Assembly (NCBI GenBank): GCA_009694375.1
Contig: SHVB01000015.1
Location: 1-64,000 of the forward strand
Origin: Acidimicrobiia bacterium
GTDB lineage: Bacteria > Actinomycetota > Acidimicrobiia > Acidimicrobiales > VFJN01
Direction of reading: 5' to 3'
DNA: 64,000 nucleotides
Positions within the stretch are counted from its first letter, which is position 1; each line of letters starts with the position of its first letter. Shown here piece after piece: positions 1 to 6,339 of the stretch. The notes under the pieces were generated by a model that searched no databases, had not been told where the DNA came from, and was given only the letters and a program-made list of their open reading frames with translations. Made by a program: the position numbers and the translations under genes.

Positions 1-49
1 CGACTGGCTCGCTCTTGGGCCATTCGTCGAGTGACCACAGGGAATCCAC
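1..49 (-). CDS. possible 5' end of an unidentified gene, cut by the window edge
   Basis: Read on the minus strand from a GTG at 49, the frame stays open to the window edge and gives an acidic, tryptophan-containing stretch starting VDSLWSLDEWP. It lies 45 bases downstream of the stop of the histidine phosphatase gene on the same strand, so it could be the next gene of that unit. Only about 16 codons are visible, so the product cannot be named. Confidence 0.25.
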   Translation of the reverse strand, partial: MDSLWSLDEWPKSEPV

Positions 50-94
50 ATCGTCGACAGTACCGACGGGGGTAGGACACCGGCGGGGATCGCC

Positions 95-739
95 TTAGAT
101 GCCGGCGGGGACAGTGATTTCGTCGGGATCGACGAGGGTCACCCGTTTGCCGAGGGCGATCAGTGTCCCACCCGAGCCAACCTCGACCCAGCGGCCCATC
201 AGGTTGGCCATTGGCTTGAATCCGCCGTTCAGGCTCTGTTCGACGGCGTAGATGACTCCGCCGTGGGTGATCGCCAGTACCCGGCTATCGGGCGCCTGGT
301 CGTAGAGGTTGGCTAGGGCGCTGGTTACTCGCTGGAGGAGCGCCTGATCCGATTCCCACATTGGTGGTCGACGAGGGGGTGCCGGGTTGGGGTAGGTGGC
401 CTCCTGGCCCCGGTTGGGCCGGTCGAGGTAACCGGGCCAGGCCTGTTCTATCTGCACTCTGGTGAGGCCGGTCCATTCGCCCGCGTCGCGCTCGCAGAGA
501 TCGGGTTCCGTCGCCACGTCCCCGATGTTGAGCCCGAGGTTGATGATCGCCGCAGTTTCCTGGGCTCGCTGTAGGTGGGACGCCACGATGGCCCCCACCT
601 GGGCCTCGCGCACGCCGGCCACGGCGTGGGCAGCCTGCCGGCGTCCGAGATCGGTGAGCGGCGGGTCGGCCTGCCCCTGCCAACGGCCACTGGCATTCCA
701 CTCCGACTGGCCGTGGCGTACCAGCAGCACTCTTGTCAT
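95..739 (-). CDS. histidine phosphatase family protein (phosphoglycerate mutase-like)
   Basis: 214 residues, a usual length for the branch 2 histidine phosphatases. The catalytic RHG motif is at residues 8-10 (H9, the phospho-acceptor), and a second essential histidine sits in the THGG motif (H159). An acidic GEW motif near residue 88 fits the general acid position. The substrate cannot be read from the sequence: members act on phosphosugars, nucleotides or phosphoproteins. The closest actinobacterial relatives are the MSMEG_4193-type phosphatases, an identification I make from overall pattern only. The gene is transcribed away from moaD, and its ATG lies 7 bases from a good -10 box, so it is probably translated from a leaderless transcript. 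Confidence 0.85.
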   Translation of the reverse strand: MTRVLLVRHGQSEWNASGRWQGQADPPLTDLGRRQAAHAVAGVREAQVGAIVASHLQRAQETAAIINLGLNIGDVATEPDLCERDAGEWTGLTRVQIEQAWPGYLDRPNRGQEATYPNPAPPRRPPMWESDQALLQRVTSALANLYDQAPDSRVLAITHGGVIYAVEQSLNGGFKPMANLMGRWVEVGSGGTLIALGKRVTLVDPDEITVPAGI

Positions 740-746
740 GCCGGGA

Positions 747-776
747 AACGTACAAGGCTGGTGGGATCTGTCTCAA
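747..776 (-). promoter_or_regulatory. promoter of the histidine phosphatase gene (leaderless type)
   Basis: On the minus strand a TTGAGA box (771-776) is separated by 18 bases from TACGTT (747-752), which lies 7 bases before the ATG at 739. Transcription should therefore start at or next to the start codon. Confidence 0.55.
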
Positions 777-800
777 CCTTCGCCGTTCCCCGATGGGTGA

Positions 801-828
801 TTGGGCCGCCCCGTGGTCTCGCTACGAT
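801..828 (+). promoter_or_regulatory. promoter of the moaD unit
   Basis: TTGGGC (801-806), a 16-base spacer and TACGAT (823-828). The expected transcription start is about 834-836. This coincides with an in-frame ATG at 834 and lies about 30 bases before the ATG at 864, which has its own GGAGG. Confidence 0.45.
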
Positions 829-863
829 CACCGATGGCGACCGGACCCGAGGAGGCGCTTGCG

Positions 864-1106
864 ATGGCCGTATTACGACTGTTCGCCGGTGCCCGAGACG
901 CTGCGGGCACGGGCCGCGATGAGGTGCCGGGCGCCACCGTGGAGGCGGTGCTCAAGGCGGCCCAAGATCGTTACGGTGAGGCCTTCACGGCGGTTCTGGA
1001 CCATTGTCAGATCTGGCGCAACGGCGAGCCGTGTGCCGCCAGCGATGCGGTGGGAGATGCCGACGAGGTGGCTGTGCTGCCACCGGTGTCGGGAGGCATG
1101 GCCTGA
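864..1106 (+). CDS. moaD: MoaD/ThiS-family sulfur carrier protein
   Basis: 80 residues with the beta-grasp sulfur carrier pattern: LRLFAGARDAAG near the N-terminus (typical of MoaD), VLPPVSGG at the C-terminus. MoaD carries a thiocarboxylate on its terminal glycine and donates sulfur to make molybdopterin. I chose the ATG at 864 because GGAGG (851-855) lies 8 bases upstream; an in-frame ATG at 834 at the predicted transcription start would add 10 residues. Oddly the protein ends GGMA, two residues beyond the di-glycine that must be exposed for adenylation. It may need trimming, or it may not be active as a carrier. No MoaE or MoeB is in view. Its stop overlaps the start of the next gene by one base. 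Confidence 0.75.
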   Translation: MAVLRLFAGARDAAGTGRDEVPGATVEAVLKAAQDRYGEAFTAVLDHCQIWRNGEPCAASDAVGDADEVAVLPPVSGGMA

Positions 1107-1915
1107 TGGCGAAGCCCGCCGGCGCCCGTCGGGCCAGTCCTGGCCCGCGATCTCGACGGGTGACGCGTCGTTACGCCGTGCCCTACGACACCGACGGCCC
1201 GCGCGTTCGCCTGGGGATCGTCTGGTTCCTGGCGGCGGCGGGGGCGTTGACGATTGGCCCGCTTCCCACCGCCATCGTGTACGGGGGAGCGGCGGCCGCC
1301 GCCGCCGCCCAATTGGCCCGTTGTTGGCGGGGACAAGGCGCTCGCCCCCACAAAGTAGTGGCCGCTGGAATGGCCGGGGCCATGGCGGCGGGCGCCTGTC
1401 TCGGAGCCGCTGCTGCCGGAGTCGCCCTGCTGGCGGGCGTGGTGGTGGCGGGCGTGGTGGCGGGGGGTGATCGGAAGTCGCCCCATCCCATCGCCGTCGA
1501 TGTTGGCTGGACGATTCAGTGTGGGTTGTTCCCCGGGCTGGTGGGGCTGTCGATGGTGTTGCTGGATGGGATTGATCAGGGCTCGGCCCTGGTGCTGCTG
1601 TTGCTGGTGTCGGCCTATGAGATCGGCGACTACATCGTGGGCTCAGGGGCGAGAACTCCCTATGAGGGCCCGGCGGCGGGCCTCGTGGCGGTAGTGGTGA
1701 TCACGTTTATCGTGTCGACCACGCCGATTTCTGCGTTGAGTTTCGGCGATTCGTGGATCTTCGGCCTAGTGGTGGCCGTGGGGGCTCCGGGGGGGCAGGT
1801 GTTGGCTTCGGCCCTGCTCCCCACTGCGACCGGTCCGGCTTCGGCACTTCGCCGGATCGACTCGCTGCTGCTCGTGGCGCCGGTGTGGTGCTGGGGGATC
1901 GGGCTCGTTCTCTGA
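1106..1915 (+). CDS. CdsA-like integral membrane protein lacking the CDP-DAG synthase active-site motif
   Basis: 269 residues, strongly hydrophobic with about six or seven membrane segments after a basic cytoplasmic N-terminus. The C-terminal end resembles phosphatidate cytidylyltransferase (CdsA): RRIDSLLLVAPVW corresponds to the conserved DRIDSL stretch, and a TPYEG motif mid-protein recalls the KTWEG motif. However, the SLKR-KD catalytic signature is not recognisable (ASALLPTATGPAS occupies that place) and the aspartate before RIDS is arginine. I therefore call it a CdsA-family member, probably a non-catalytic or altered paralogue. The ATG overlaps the moaD stop by one base, so the two are translationally coupled; no biochemical link between them is known to me. 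Confidence 0.6.
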   Translation: MAKPAGARRASPGPRSRRVTRRYAVPYDTDGPRVRLGIVWFLAAAGALTIGPLPTAIVYGGAAAAAAAQLARCWRGQGARPHKVVAAGMAGAMAAGACLGAAAAGVALLAGVVVAGVVAGGDRKSPHPIAVDVGWTIQCGLFPGLVGLSMVLLDGIDQGSALVLLLLVSAYEIGDYIVGSGARTPYEGPAAGLVAVVVITFIVSTTPISALSFGDSWIFGLVVAVGAPGGQVLASALLPTATGPASALRRIDSLLLVAPVWCWGIGLVL

Positions 1916-2150
1916 GTAGGCGGTCCGGCCCGGCGCGGCTAACCCTTGGGTGGGCCGGGATCGTTATCACCACCACGAGGGCCACGAGCAGGCCGATGAT
2001 CCAAACCCGCCGGTGGGGGGTTGCGCTGGGCGGTTCGGGGGGCGTCGGCGGCCCCGGCGGCTCCTCCGGGGTGATCGGCATGGCCGGGGTGGGATGGATC
2101 CACGGGAGATCAGTGGGGGTGGGCTCATGGGGAGCAGGTTGGTCATCCAT
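1707..2150 (-). CDS. possible proline-rich single-pass membrane protein
   Basis: From an ATG at 2150 the minus strand encodes a proline/threonine-rich stretch of about 45 residues, then RRVWIIGLLVALVVVITI, a convincing basic-flanked membrane segment, and a basic tail. Codon third positions are strongly G/C through the membrane segment, which supports coding in the otherwise gene-free 1916-2238 interval. After that the frame runs on antisense into the CdsA-like gene with no stop until 1707 and the coding character fades, so the true 3' end is doubtful; a frameshift or sequencing error near 1930 is possible. I know no family for it. Confidence 0.35.
   Translation of the reverse strand: MDDQPAPHEPTPTDLPWIHPTPAMPITPEEPPGPPTPPEPPSATPHRRVWIIGLLVALVVVITIPAHPRVSRAGPDRLLRERARSPSTTPAPRAAASRSGEVPKPDRSQWGAGPKPTPAPPEPPRPPLGRRSTNRRNSTQKSAWSTR
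1925..1958 (+). terminator. candidate hairpin after the CdsA-like gene
   Basis: CCGGCCC (1925-1931) pairs perfectly with GGGCCGG (1952-1958) across a 20-base loop, starting 10 bases after the stop codon. There is no T-tract, which is common for actinobacterial terminators. The long loop makes this only a candidate. Confidence 0.3.
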
Positions 2151-2173
2151 GGATCGGGAGTGACCCGCGATGG

Positions 2174-2202
2174 TTGAGCCGGCGTGTCTGGGTCGCTAGG
2201 TT
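2174..2202 (+). promoter_or_regulatory. promoter of the PuuD-N-like gene
   Basis: TTGAGC (2174-2179), 17-base spacer, TAGGTT (2197-2202). This predicts a short leader of about 30 bases before the GTG at 2239. Confidence 0.5.
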
Positions 2203-2238
2203 TCTGCGGGTCCGTCAAACAACAACAGGGTGTGCATC

Positions 2239-2985
2239 GTGCAACTTTTCAATAATTTCTTCGACACTGGTGGGGCGCTCTCGGTATTGGGGCGGTCGTC
2301 GCACATCCTGTTCGGCATCACCTGGATCGGCCTGCTCTACTTCTTCAACTTCGTCCAGGTACCCGCGTTCGCCGAACTGTCCGATGGGGCCCGATCCGAG
2401 GCACTGCGGAAGGTGACCTTCCGGGCGTTGTGGTGGTTCCGGTACGCCGCGCTGCTCACCTTTGCCACGGGCCTGATCCTGGTGGGGGTAGCGAGCAGCG
2501 ACACGAACTCGAACTACCTCGCTGGCCCGTCCGGCGTGGCGATCCTCACGGGCATGCTCTTTGGCATCACCATGTTCCTCAATGTGTGGGGTGTGATTTG
2601 GCGCAACCAGAAAATCGTGATTGGCAACGCCGAGACGGTGGCCGCCGGTGGTGCTGCCAATCCAGACGCCCCCGCCTCGGCCAAGAAGGCTGCCCGCGCC
2701 TCGCGCTGTAACACGTTGTTCTCCGTCTCGATGCTCTGGTTCATGGTGTTCGCGGCCCACGGCGGCGGGTTCTACCCTGCCCAAATCGGCAGCACCATCG
2801 TCTACTGGGTCGTTGTACTAGCGCTGTTCGGGTTTATCGAGGCTTCTGCCCTGGGGCTCATCGGCGGCTTCGACAGCCCCTTCAATACTCTGGTCTTCGA
2901 CAAGCACCGTCACACCATCATCGCCGCCTTCGCACTGCTGGCGGTCATCTGGATCATCGGATGGGAGTTCCTGCTCCCGCTCTGA
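2239..2985 (+). CDS. urate oxidase N-terminal (PuuD-N) type membrane protein
   Basis: About 248 residues with roughly seven membrane helices. The N-terminal block ...HILFGITWIGLLYFFNFVQ is characteristic of the Urate_ox_N domain found in PuuD, the membrane urate hydroxylase, where it is followed by a cytochrome c domain. Here the protein ends after the membrane domain and has no CXXCH, so it is a stand-alone membrane module. Its substrate and redox role are unknown; histidines in the helices could bind heme. I place the start at GTG 2239 because AGGG lies 8 bases before it; a GTG at 2230 has no ribosome site. No purine catabolism genes are nearby, so a urate function should not be assumed. 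Confidence 0.65.
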   Translation: MQLFNNFFDTGGALSVLGRSSHILFGITWIGLLYFFNFVQVPAFAELSDGARSEALRKVTFRALWWFRYAALLTFATGLILVGVASSDTNSNYLAGPSGVAILTGMLFGITMFLNVWGVIWRNQKIVIGNAETVAAGGAANPDAPASAKKAARASRCNTLFSVSMLWFMVFAAHGGGFYPAQIGSTIVYWVVVLALFGFIEASALGLIGGFDSPFNTLVFDKHRHTIIAAFALLAVIWIIGWEFLLPL

Positions 2986-2996
2986 CCCCGCAGGGT

Positions 2997-3365
2997 TCAG
3001 GTAACGACGAGTTCGGCCACCATGCCGCCGGCTTCATGGCCGGTGATGTTGCAGTAGAGCGTGTATTGGCCTGGCTCAAGTTCGACGGTGCCCTCATCCG
3101 ACTCGCCGATCTGGAGCAGGAACTCATCGTTATTCTTGATCAGCAGCGTGTGCGGGATGCCGCCCTCGTTCAGGTAGGTGAACTCGACACAGCCCGCCGT
3201 TGTTTCATAACGCTCTTGGTCGAACTGCAAGGCGTCGTTGCCGGTTACCGACACCCGGGACGTGGGGGTGCACCCGCTGGCGCTGTCTTCTGACGAACTG
3301 CTGCATCCGAGCAGGACGGTGCTGCAGGTCGCAAGGGCGGCGAGGTAAGTAAGACGGCGGTGCAT
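2997..3365 (-). CDS. cupredoxin-like lipoprotein
   Basis: 122 residues. The N-terminus MHRRLTYLAALATC...LLGC is a lipoprotein signal with a lipobox ending LLGC, so the mature protein should be anchored on the outer face of the membrane. The rest is a beta-rich cupredoxin fold: GGIPHTLLI supplies one copper-ligand histidine and YTLYCNITGHEAGGM gives the C-x4-H-x3-M pattern of a type 1 copper site. This suggests a small blue-copper electron carrier. An upstream in-frame ATG at 3521 lies inside the divergent rsiG gene and is rejected. The ATG at 3365 sits 7 bases from a TACCAT box. It converges on the PuuD-N-like gene with only 11 bases between the stops. Confidence 0.8.
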   Translation of the reverse strand: MHRRLTYLAALATCSTVLLGCSSSSEDSASGCTPTSRVSVTGNDALQFDQERYETTAGCVEFTYLNEGGIPHTLLIKNNDEFLLQIGESDEGTVELEPGQYTLYCNITGHEAGGMVAELVVT

Positions 3366-3372
3366 GGCCCTA

Positions 3373-3378
3373 ATGGTA
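3373..3378 (-). promoter_or_regulatory. -10 box of the cupredoxin lipoprotein gene
   Basis: TACCAT on the minus strand, 7 bases before the ATG at 3365. No -35 is recognisable. The spacing predicts a leaderless transcript. Confidence 0.4.
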
Positions 3379-3409
3379 GGTCGTGCCTCAGTCGATTCCA
3401 CTAGGGGAG

Positions 3410-3415
3410 TAGCAT
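3410..3415 (+). promoter_or_regulatory. -10 box of the rsiG-like gene
   Basis: TAGCAT, 7 bases before the ATG at 3423, with no Shine-Dalgarno sequence between. This predicts a leaderless transcript divergent from the lipoprotein gene. Confidence 0.4.
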
Positions 3416-3422
3416 CGGCACC

Positions 3423-3953
3423 ATGGCAGTAGATCTCGCCCTTCTCCTTGATCCCGGCTACCTCGGCGATCTGCCGGCGCGGCCCATGGAGGAGGTGCGG
3501 GCGATGCGGGCTGAGTGCCAACAGGTGGAGACGGGCCTGTCACTGCTCCGTCGTCTGGTGCAGGGCCGGCTGGACATTGTGGGGATCGAACTCACGCGTC
3601 GGGCCAACGGCGACGATCCTGCTGACCTTGCCGATCTCATTGCCCGCTTGCCGGAGGTCCTCTCCGATCGCACTCACGCGCCCGGCCTGGGGCGGCTCCC
3701 CCAGATGATGTCGCCGGGTGATCTCCCCGCCGAATTCGAAGCCGAACTCGATGCCATCATTGGCGGCAGTGCTTTGTCGCAGTTGTCGACCCAGACCGAC
3801 GAACAACTCCGCAGCATCACCGACCGGCTGGCGGAACTTGAGGTGAAGGTGTCGGGTCAACGCCACGCGTTGTTCGGGAAGATCGATGCCCTCCAGGCCG
3901 AGATCACCCGTCGCTACAAGACCGGCGAGGCCTCGGTGGAATCGCTCCTCTGA
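3423..3953 (+). CDS. rsiG: RsiG-type c-di-GMP-binding anti-sigma factor homologue
   Basis: 176 residues, largely helical. It carries the RsiG signature E-x3-S-x2-R-x3-Q-x3-D exactly once (E36, S40, R43, Q47, D51) and a second copy with one change (E140, S144, R147, F151, D155; phenylalanine where glutamine is expected). In Streptomyces, RsiG has this motif on two antiparallel helices, binds a c-di-GMP dimer and holds the sporulation sigma factor WhiG. Here I infer a c-di-GMP-controlled anti-sigma role; the partner sigma factor is not next door. The start at 3423 follows a -10 box by 7 bases. The neighbour downstream is an XRE regulator. Confidence 0.75.
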   Translation: MAVDLALLLDPGYLGDLPARPMEEVRAMRAECQQVETGLSLLRRLVQGRLDIVGIELTRRANGDDPADLADLIARLPEVLSDRTHAPGLGRLPQMMSPGDLPAEFEAELDAIIGGSALSQLSTQTDEQLRSITDRLAELEVKVSGQRHALFGKIDALQAEITRRYKTGEASVESLL

Positions 3954-3960
3954 CCCGGCT

Positions 3961-4003
3961 GCTAACCCTCAACTATGGGTTGCTAGCGCTGGTCGCGTAG
4001 CGT
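3961..4003 (+). promoter_or_regulatory. promoter region of the XRE gene with an imperfect inverted repeat
   Basis: GCTAACCC (3961-3968) is mirrored by GGGTT-GC-TAGC (3977-3987), an inverted repeat interrupted by two bases. It is followed by a -10 box TAGCGT (3998-4003) that lies 7 bases before the GTG at 4011. The repeat could be an operator, perhaps for the XRE protein itself, or an rsiG terminator. Confidence 0.35.
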
Positions 4004-4010
4004 CTAGGGG

Positions 4011-4403
4011 GTGAAGGAAGAACTGGAGAATCGCTGGCGTGACCTGGGCGAGTTCATCCGCGACCAGCGTCATAGTGATCATCTTTCGCTGCGAAAGCTG
4101 AGCGAGATGGCCGGGATCTCCAACCCCTACCTGAGCCAGATCGAGCGGGGCCTGCGCAAGCCGTCGGCGGAGATACTGCAGCAGATCGCCCGGGCGCTGG
4201 AGATCTCCTCGGAGACGCTCTATATCCGGGCCGGCATTCTCGACGAGCGGGATGGCACCGATCTCGTCTCCGAGATCCGCCGAACCCCGGAGCTTTCCGA
4301 GGAGCAAAAGAAGACCCTGATCAGGATTTACGACTCGTTCCGACGAGAGAACGAAAACAGTTTTGGGAACGGCGTGGAAGAACTCGCCGATTTCCAGCGT
4401 TAG
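4011..4403 (+). CDS. XRE-family helix-turn-helix regulator
   Basis: 130 residues. An HTH_3 domain covers about residues 8-72: LSLRKLSEMAGISNPYLSQI is the helix-turn-helix with the GISNPYLSQIERG core typical of the family. The C-terminal third is charged (SEIRRTPELSEEQKKTLIRIY) and may dimerise. The type is widespread in Actinobacteria as a single-domain regulator; its targets cannot be told from the sequence. The GTG start has an AGGGG directly against it, too close for normal ribosome binding, so leaderless translation is likely. It is followed 18 bases later by mshA. Confidence 0.85.
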   Translation: MKEELENRWRDLGEFIRDQRHSDHLSLRKLSEMAGISNPYLSQIERGLRKPSAEILQQIARALEISSETLYIRAGILDERDGTDLVSEIRRTPELSEEQKKTLIRIYDSFRRENENSFGNGVEELADFQR

Positions 4404-4421
4404 AGATCGGCGGTACCTTCT

Positions 4422-5639
4422 ATGCGCCGTCTCGCCGTCCTCTCGCTGCACACGTCGCCGCTAGCCCAGCCCGGCCAGGGCGACAGCGGCGGCATGAACG
4501 TGTACGTCCGTGAGATGGTGTCGGCGCTGGCCCAGGCGGGGGTTCAGGCCGATGTGTTCACGCGTCGGTGGGCAGACGGCCCTGAGATCGTCGAGGTAGA
4601 GCCCGGGTTCCGGGTGGTGCACATCGAGGCTGGTCCGCTCGACTCGGCCAAGGAGCAACTGCCCGACGTAGTTGAGGTCTTTGCCGCCGGCGTGCGGGCT
4701 CACCTCACCGCTCGCCGCGATGTCGATGCCCTCCACGCCAATTACTGGCTGTCGGGGCTGGCAGGCCATCAACTCAAACACGAACTCGGTCTGCCCTTGG
4801 TGTCCACCTTTCACACCCTGGCCCGGGCGAAGGCGGAGACCGGTGATCCCGAGCCTCAGCGGCGGGTGCGGGCCGAGGCTGCCGTCATCGGCTGCTCCGA
4901 CGCCATCGTGGCCAATGACGTCGCGGAGGTGGACCAGCTGGTACGGCTCTACGGTGCCGATCCACAGCGCATCGAGATCGTGGCCCCCGCCGTGGACCAC
5001 GCCTTTTTCTCTCCGGGCGACCGGGTGGGGGCTCGGCAGGCGCTGGCGCACCTGAAGTTGGAAGACGGGCCGGTGCTGTTATTTGTGGGGCGCATCCAGC
5101 CGCTGAAAGGTTTGGACGTGGCGGTGCGCGCCTTGGCGGCGCTGGAACGTCCCGATGCGACCTTGGTGATCGTGGGCGGGTCCAGCGGCGTCGACGGCGG
5201 TGCTGAGGTCGAACGCATTCACCGCCTCGCCGCCGATCTGGGGATGGCGGAGCAGTTGCGGTTCATCGAGCCCGTATCGCATCACCTCCTCTCCACGTAC
5301 TACCGGGCCGCCGATGTGGTGCTGGTGCCGAGTCGATCCGAGTCTTTTGGGCTGGTGGCGCTGGAAGCCGCCGCCTGCGGTACCCCGGTGGTGGCCGCCG
5401 ATGTCGGCGGATTGCGAACCCTCGTCGAACACGGTCGTACCGGGTTTCTCGTGGAAGGGCGGGACCCAGCCATGTTCGCCGCTCGGGCGGGTCAGATCCT
5501 CCGCTCGCCGGGGCTCGCCGCTGAGTTCTCCGAACGCGCCGCCCGTCGCGCCCAGCGCTACACCTGGTCCACCGCGGCGGCTCGGCTGCGACGCATCTAC
5601 AGCGACATTACCGCCCGGACCCTGGTCGACTGCCGCTGA
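4422..5639 (+). CDS. mshA: MshA-type D-inositol-3-phosphate glycosyltransferase (GT4)
   Basis: 405 residues, slightly shorter than mycobacterial MshA. The N-terminal loop SPLAQPGQGDSGGMNVYV is the hallmark of MshA, which transfers GlcNAc from UDP-GlcNAc to 1L-myo-inositol 1-phosphate, the first step of mycothiol synthesis. The C-terminal GT-B domain has LFVGRIQPLKGLD and the nucleotide-sugar EX7E motif in SESFGLVALE. A YbjN-domain gene follows, the same neighbour seen beside mshA in mycobacteria. Mycothiol is restricted to Actinomycetota, so this gene is a main taxonomic clue. Other GT4 functions are possible, but the loop makes MshA by far the best reading. Confidence 0.88.
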   Translation: MRRLAVLSLHTSPLAQPGQGDSGGMNVYVREMVSALAQAGVQADVFTRRWADGPEIVEVEPGFRVVHIEAGPLDSAKEQLPDVVEVFAAGVRAHLTARRDVDALHANYWLSGLAGHQLKHELGLPLVSTFHTLARAKAETGDPEPQRRVRAEAAVIGCSDAIVANDVAEVDQLVRLYGADPQRIEIVAPAVDHAFFSPGDRVGARQALAHLKLEDGPVLLFVGRIQPLKGLDVAVRALAALERPDATLVIVGGSSGVDGGAEVERIHRLAADLGMAEQLRFIEPVSHHLLSTYYRAADVVLVPSRSESFGLVALEAAACGTPVVAADVGGLRTLVEHGRTGFLVEGRDPAMFAARAGQILRSPGLAAEFSERAARRAQRYTWSTAAARLRRIYSDITARTLVDCR

Positions 5640-5671
5640 TCGCGGCGGTGCCGCCGGGCCCACTTCGCCGG

Positions 5672-5677
5672 TAGGTT
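5672..5677 (+). promoter_or_regulatory. -10 box of the YbjN-domain gene
   Basis: TAGGTT, 6 bases before the ATG at 5684. The same TAGGTT hexamer with the same 6-base gap precedes proC. Confidence 0.4.
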
Positions 5678-5683
5678 CAGGGC

Positions 5684-6148
5684 ATGTCCATGCCGTCCTC
5701 GCCGGAGGATCTCCAGATTCTCGACCATCGGATCAGCGATTGGTTAGCCGAACAATTGCGCAACAACCCCCTGGTCGTGGCCGTCGAGCGAGATCACGAA
5801 TCGGGCGAACGCCGCTGGTTTGTGCGGGTGACCGGGGAGGCGAAGGACGTGTTCACGGTGTGGTTTCACCTGCGTCAGCGCACCCTGCACTACGAGACGT
5901 ACGTCATGCCGGGGCCAGAGGAGAACCACGCGTTGTTCTACGAGCACCTGCTGCGCCGTAATCGGCGGCTCTATGGCGCGGCGTTCTGTATCGGCGATGA
6001 AGAGGCGATCTTTCTGCTGGGCCAACTCGACAATCGCTCTGTCACCACCGAGGAACTCGATCGGGTGCTGGGCTCCTTGTACGCCTGGGTCGAGCAGTAC
6101 TTTCGGCCCGCCCTGCGGATCGGCTTCGCTTCACGGTTCTCAGACTGA
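5684..6148 (+). CDS. YbjN-domain protein
   Basis: 154 residues, soluble, no signal peptide. The pattern VWFHLRQRTLHYETYVMP followed by NHALFYEHLLRRNRRLYGA matches the actinobacterial YbjN/type III secretion chaperone-like fold proteins encoded next to mshA. Their function is unknown; a chaperone or regulatory role is usually guessed from the fold. It has its own leaderless-type -10 box, so it may be made independently of mshA although only 44 bases separate them. Two strong hairpins follow it. Confidence 0.75.
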   Translation: MSMPSSPEDLQILDHRISDWLAEQLRNNPLVVAVERDHESGERRWFVRVTGEAKDVFTVWFHLRQRTLHYETYVMPGPEENHALFYEHLLRRNRRLYGAAFCIGDEEAIFLLGQLDNRSVTTEELDRVLGSLYAWVEQYFRPALRIGFASRFSD

Positions 6149-6202
6149 TTCATTGCCTTTCATGTTGTTCTGATCTACGTTGACTCTCGGCGGCGGGAGT
6201 GG

Positions 6203-6224
6203 CCCCGACAGCACCCGATCGGGG
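6203..6224 (+). terminator. candidate terminator hairpin after the YbjN gene
   Basis: CCCCGA (6203-6208) pairs with TCGGGG (6219-6224) over a 10-base loop, 55 bases after the stop codon. There is no T-tract. Confidence 0.35.
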
Positions 6225-6266
6225 AAGGGGTGAGCGAGGCCTCCTCCCGTCCGCCGCGATCACCGC

Positions 6267-6295
6267 CCCACCCCAGGCGGCGGCCGAGGGGTGGG
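6267..6295 (+). terminator. strong GC hairpin upstream of proC
   Basis: CCCACCCC (6267-6274) pairs perfectly with GGGGTGGG (6288-6295) over a 13-base loop. With the hairpin at 6203 it fills the 191-base gap between the YbjN gene and proC, and it probably ends transcription or isolates proC. Confidence 0.4.
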
Positions 6296-6327
6296 CCCCA
6301 CGCTCCGTGATGCCCCCGACGGGCGGG

Positions 6328-6333
6328 TAGGTT
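6328..6333 (+). promoter_or_regulatory. -10 box of proC
   Basis: TAGGTT, 6 bases before the ATG at 6340 and with no ribosome site between, so a leaderless transcript is predicted. Confidence 0.45.
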
Positions 6334-6339
6334 GACCGC

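Noticed and set aside
3366-3521. Longer start (3521) for the cupredoxin lipoprotein
   Set aside because: It would overlap the divergent rsiG start and place the lipoprotein signal in the middle of the protein.
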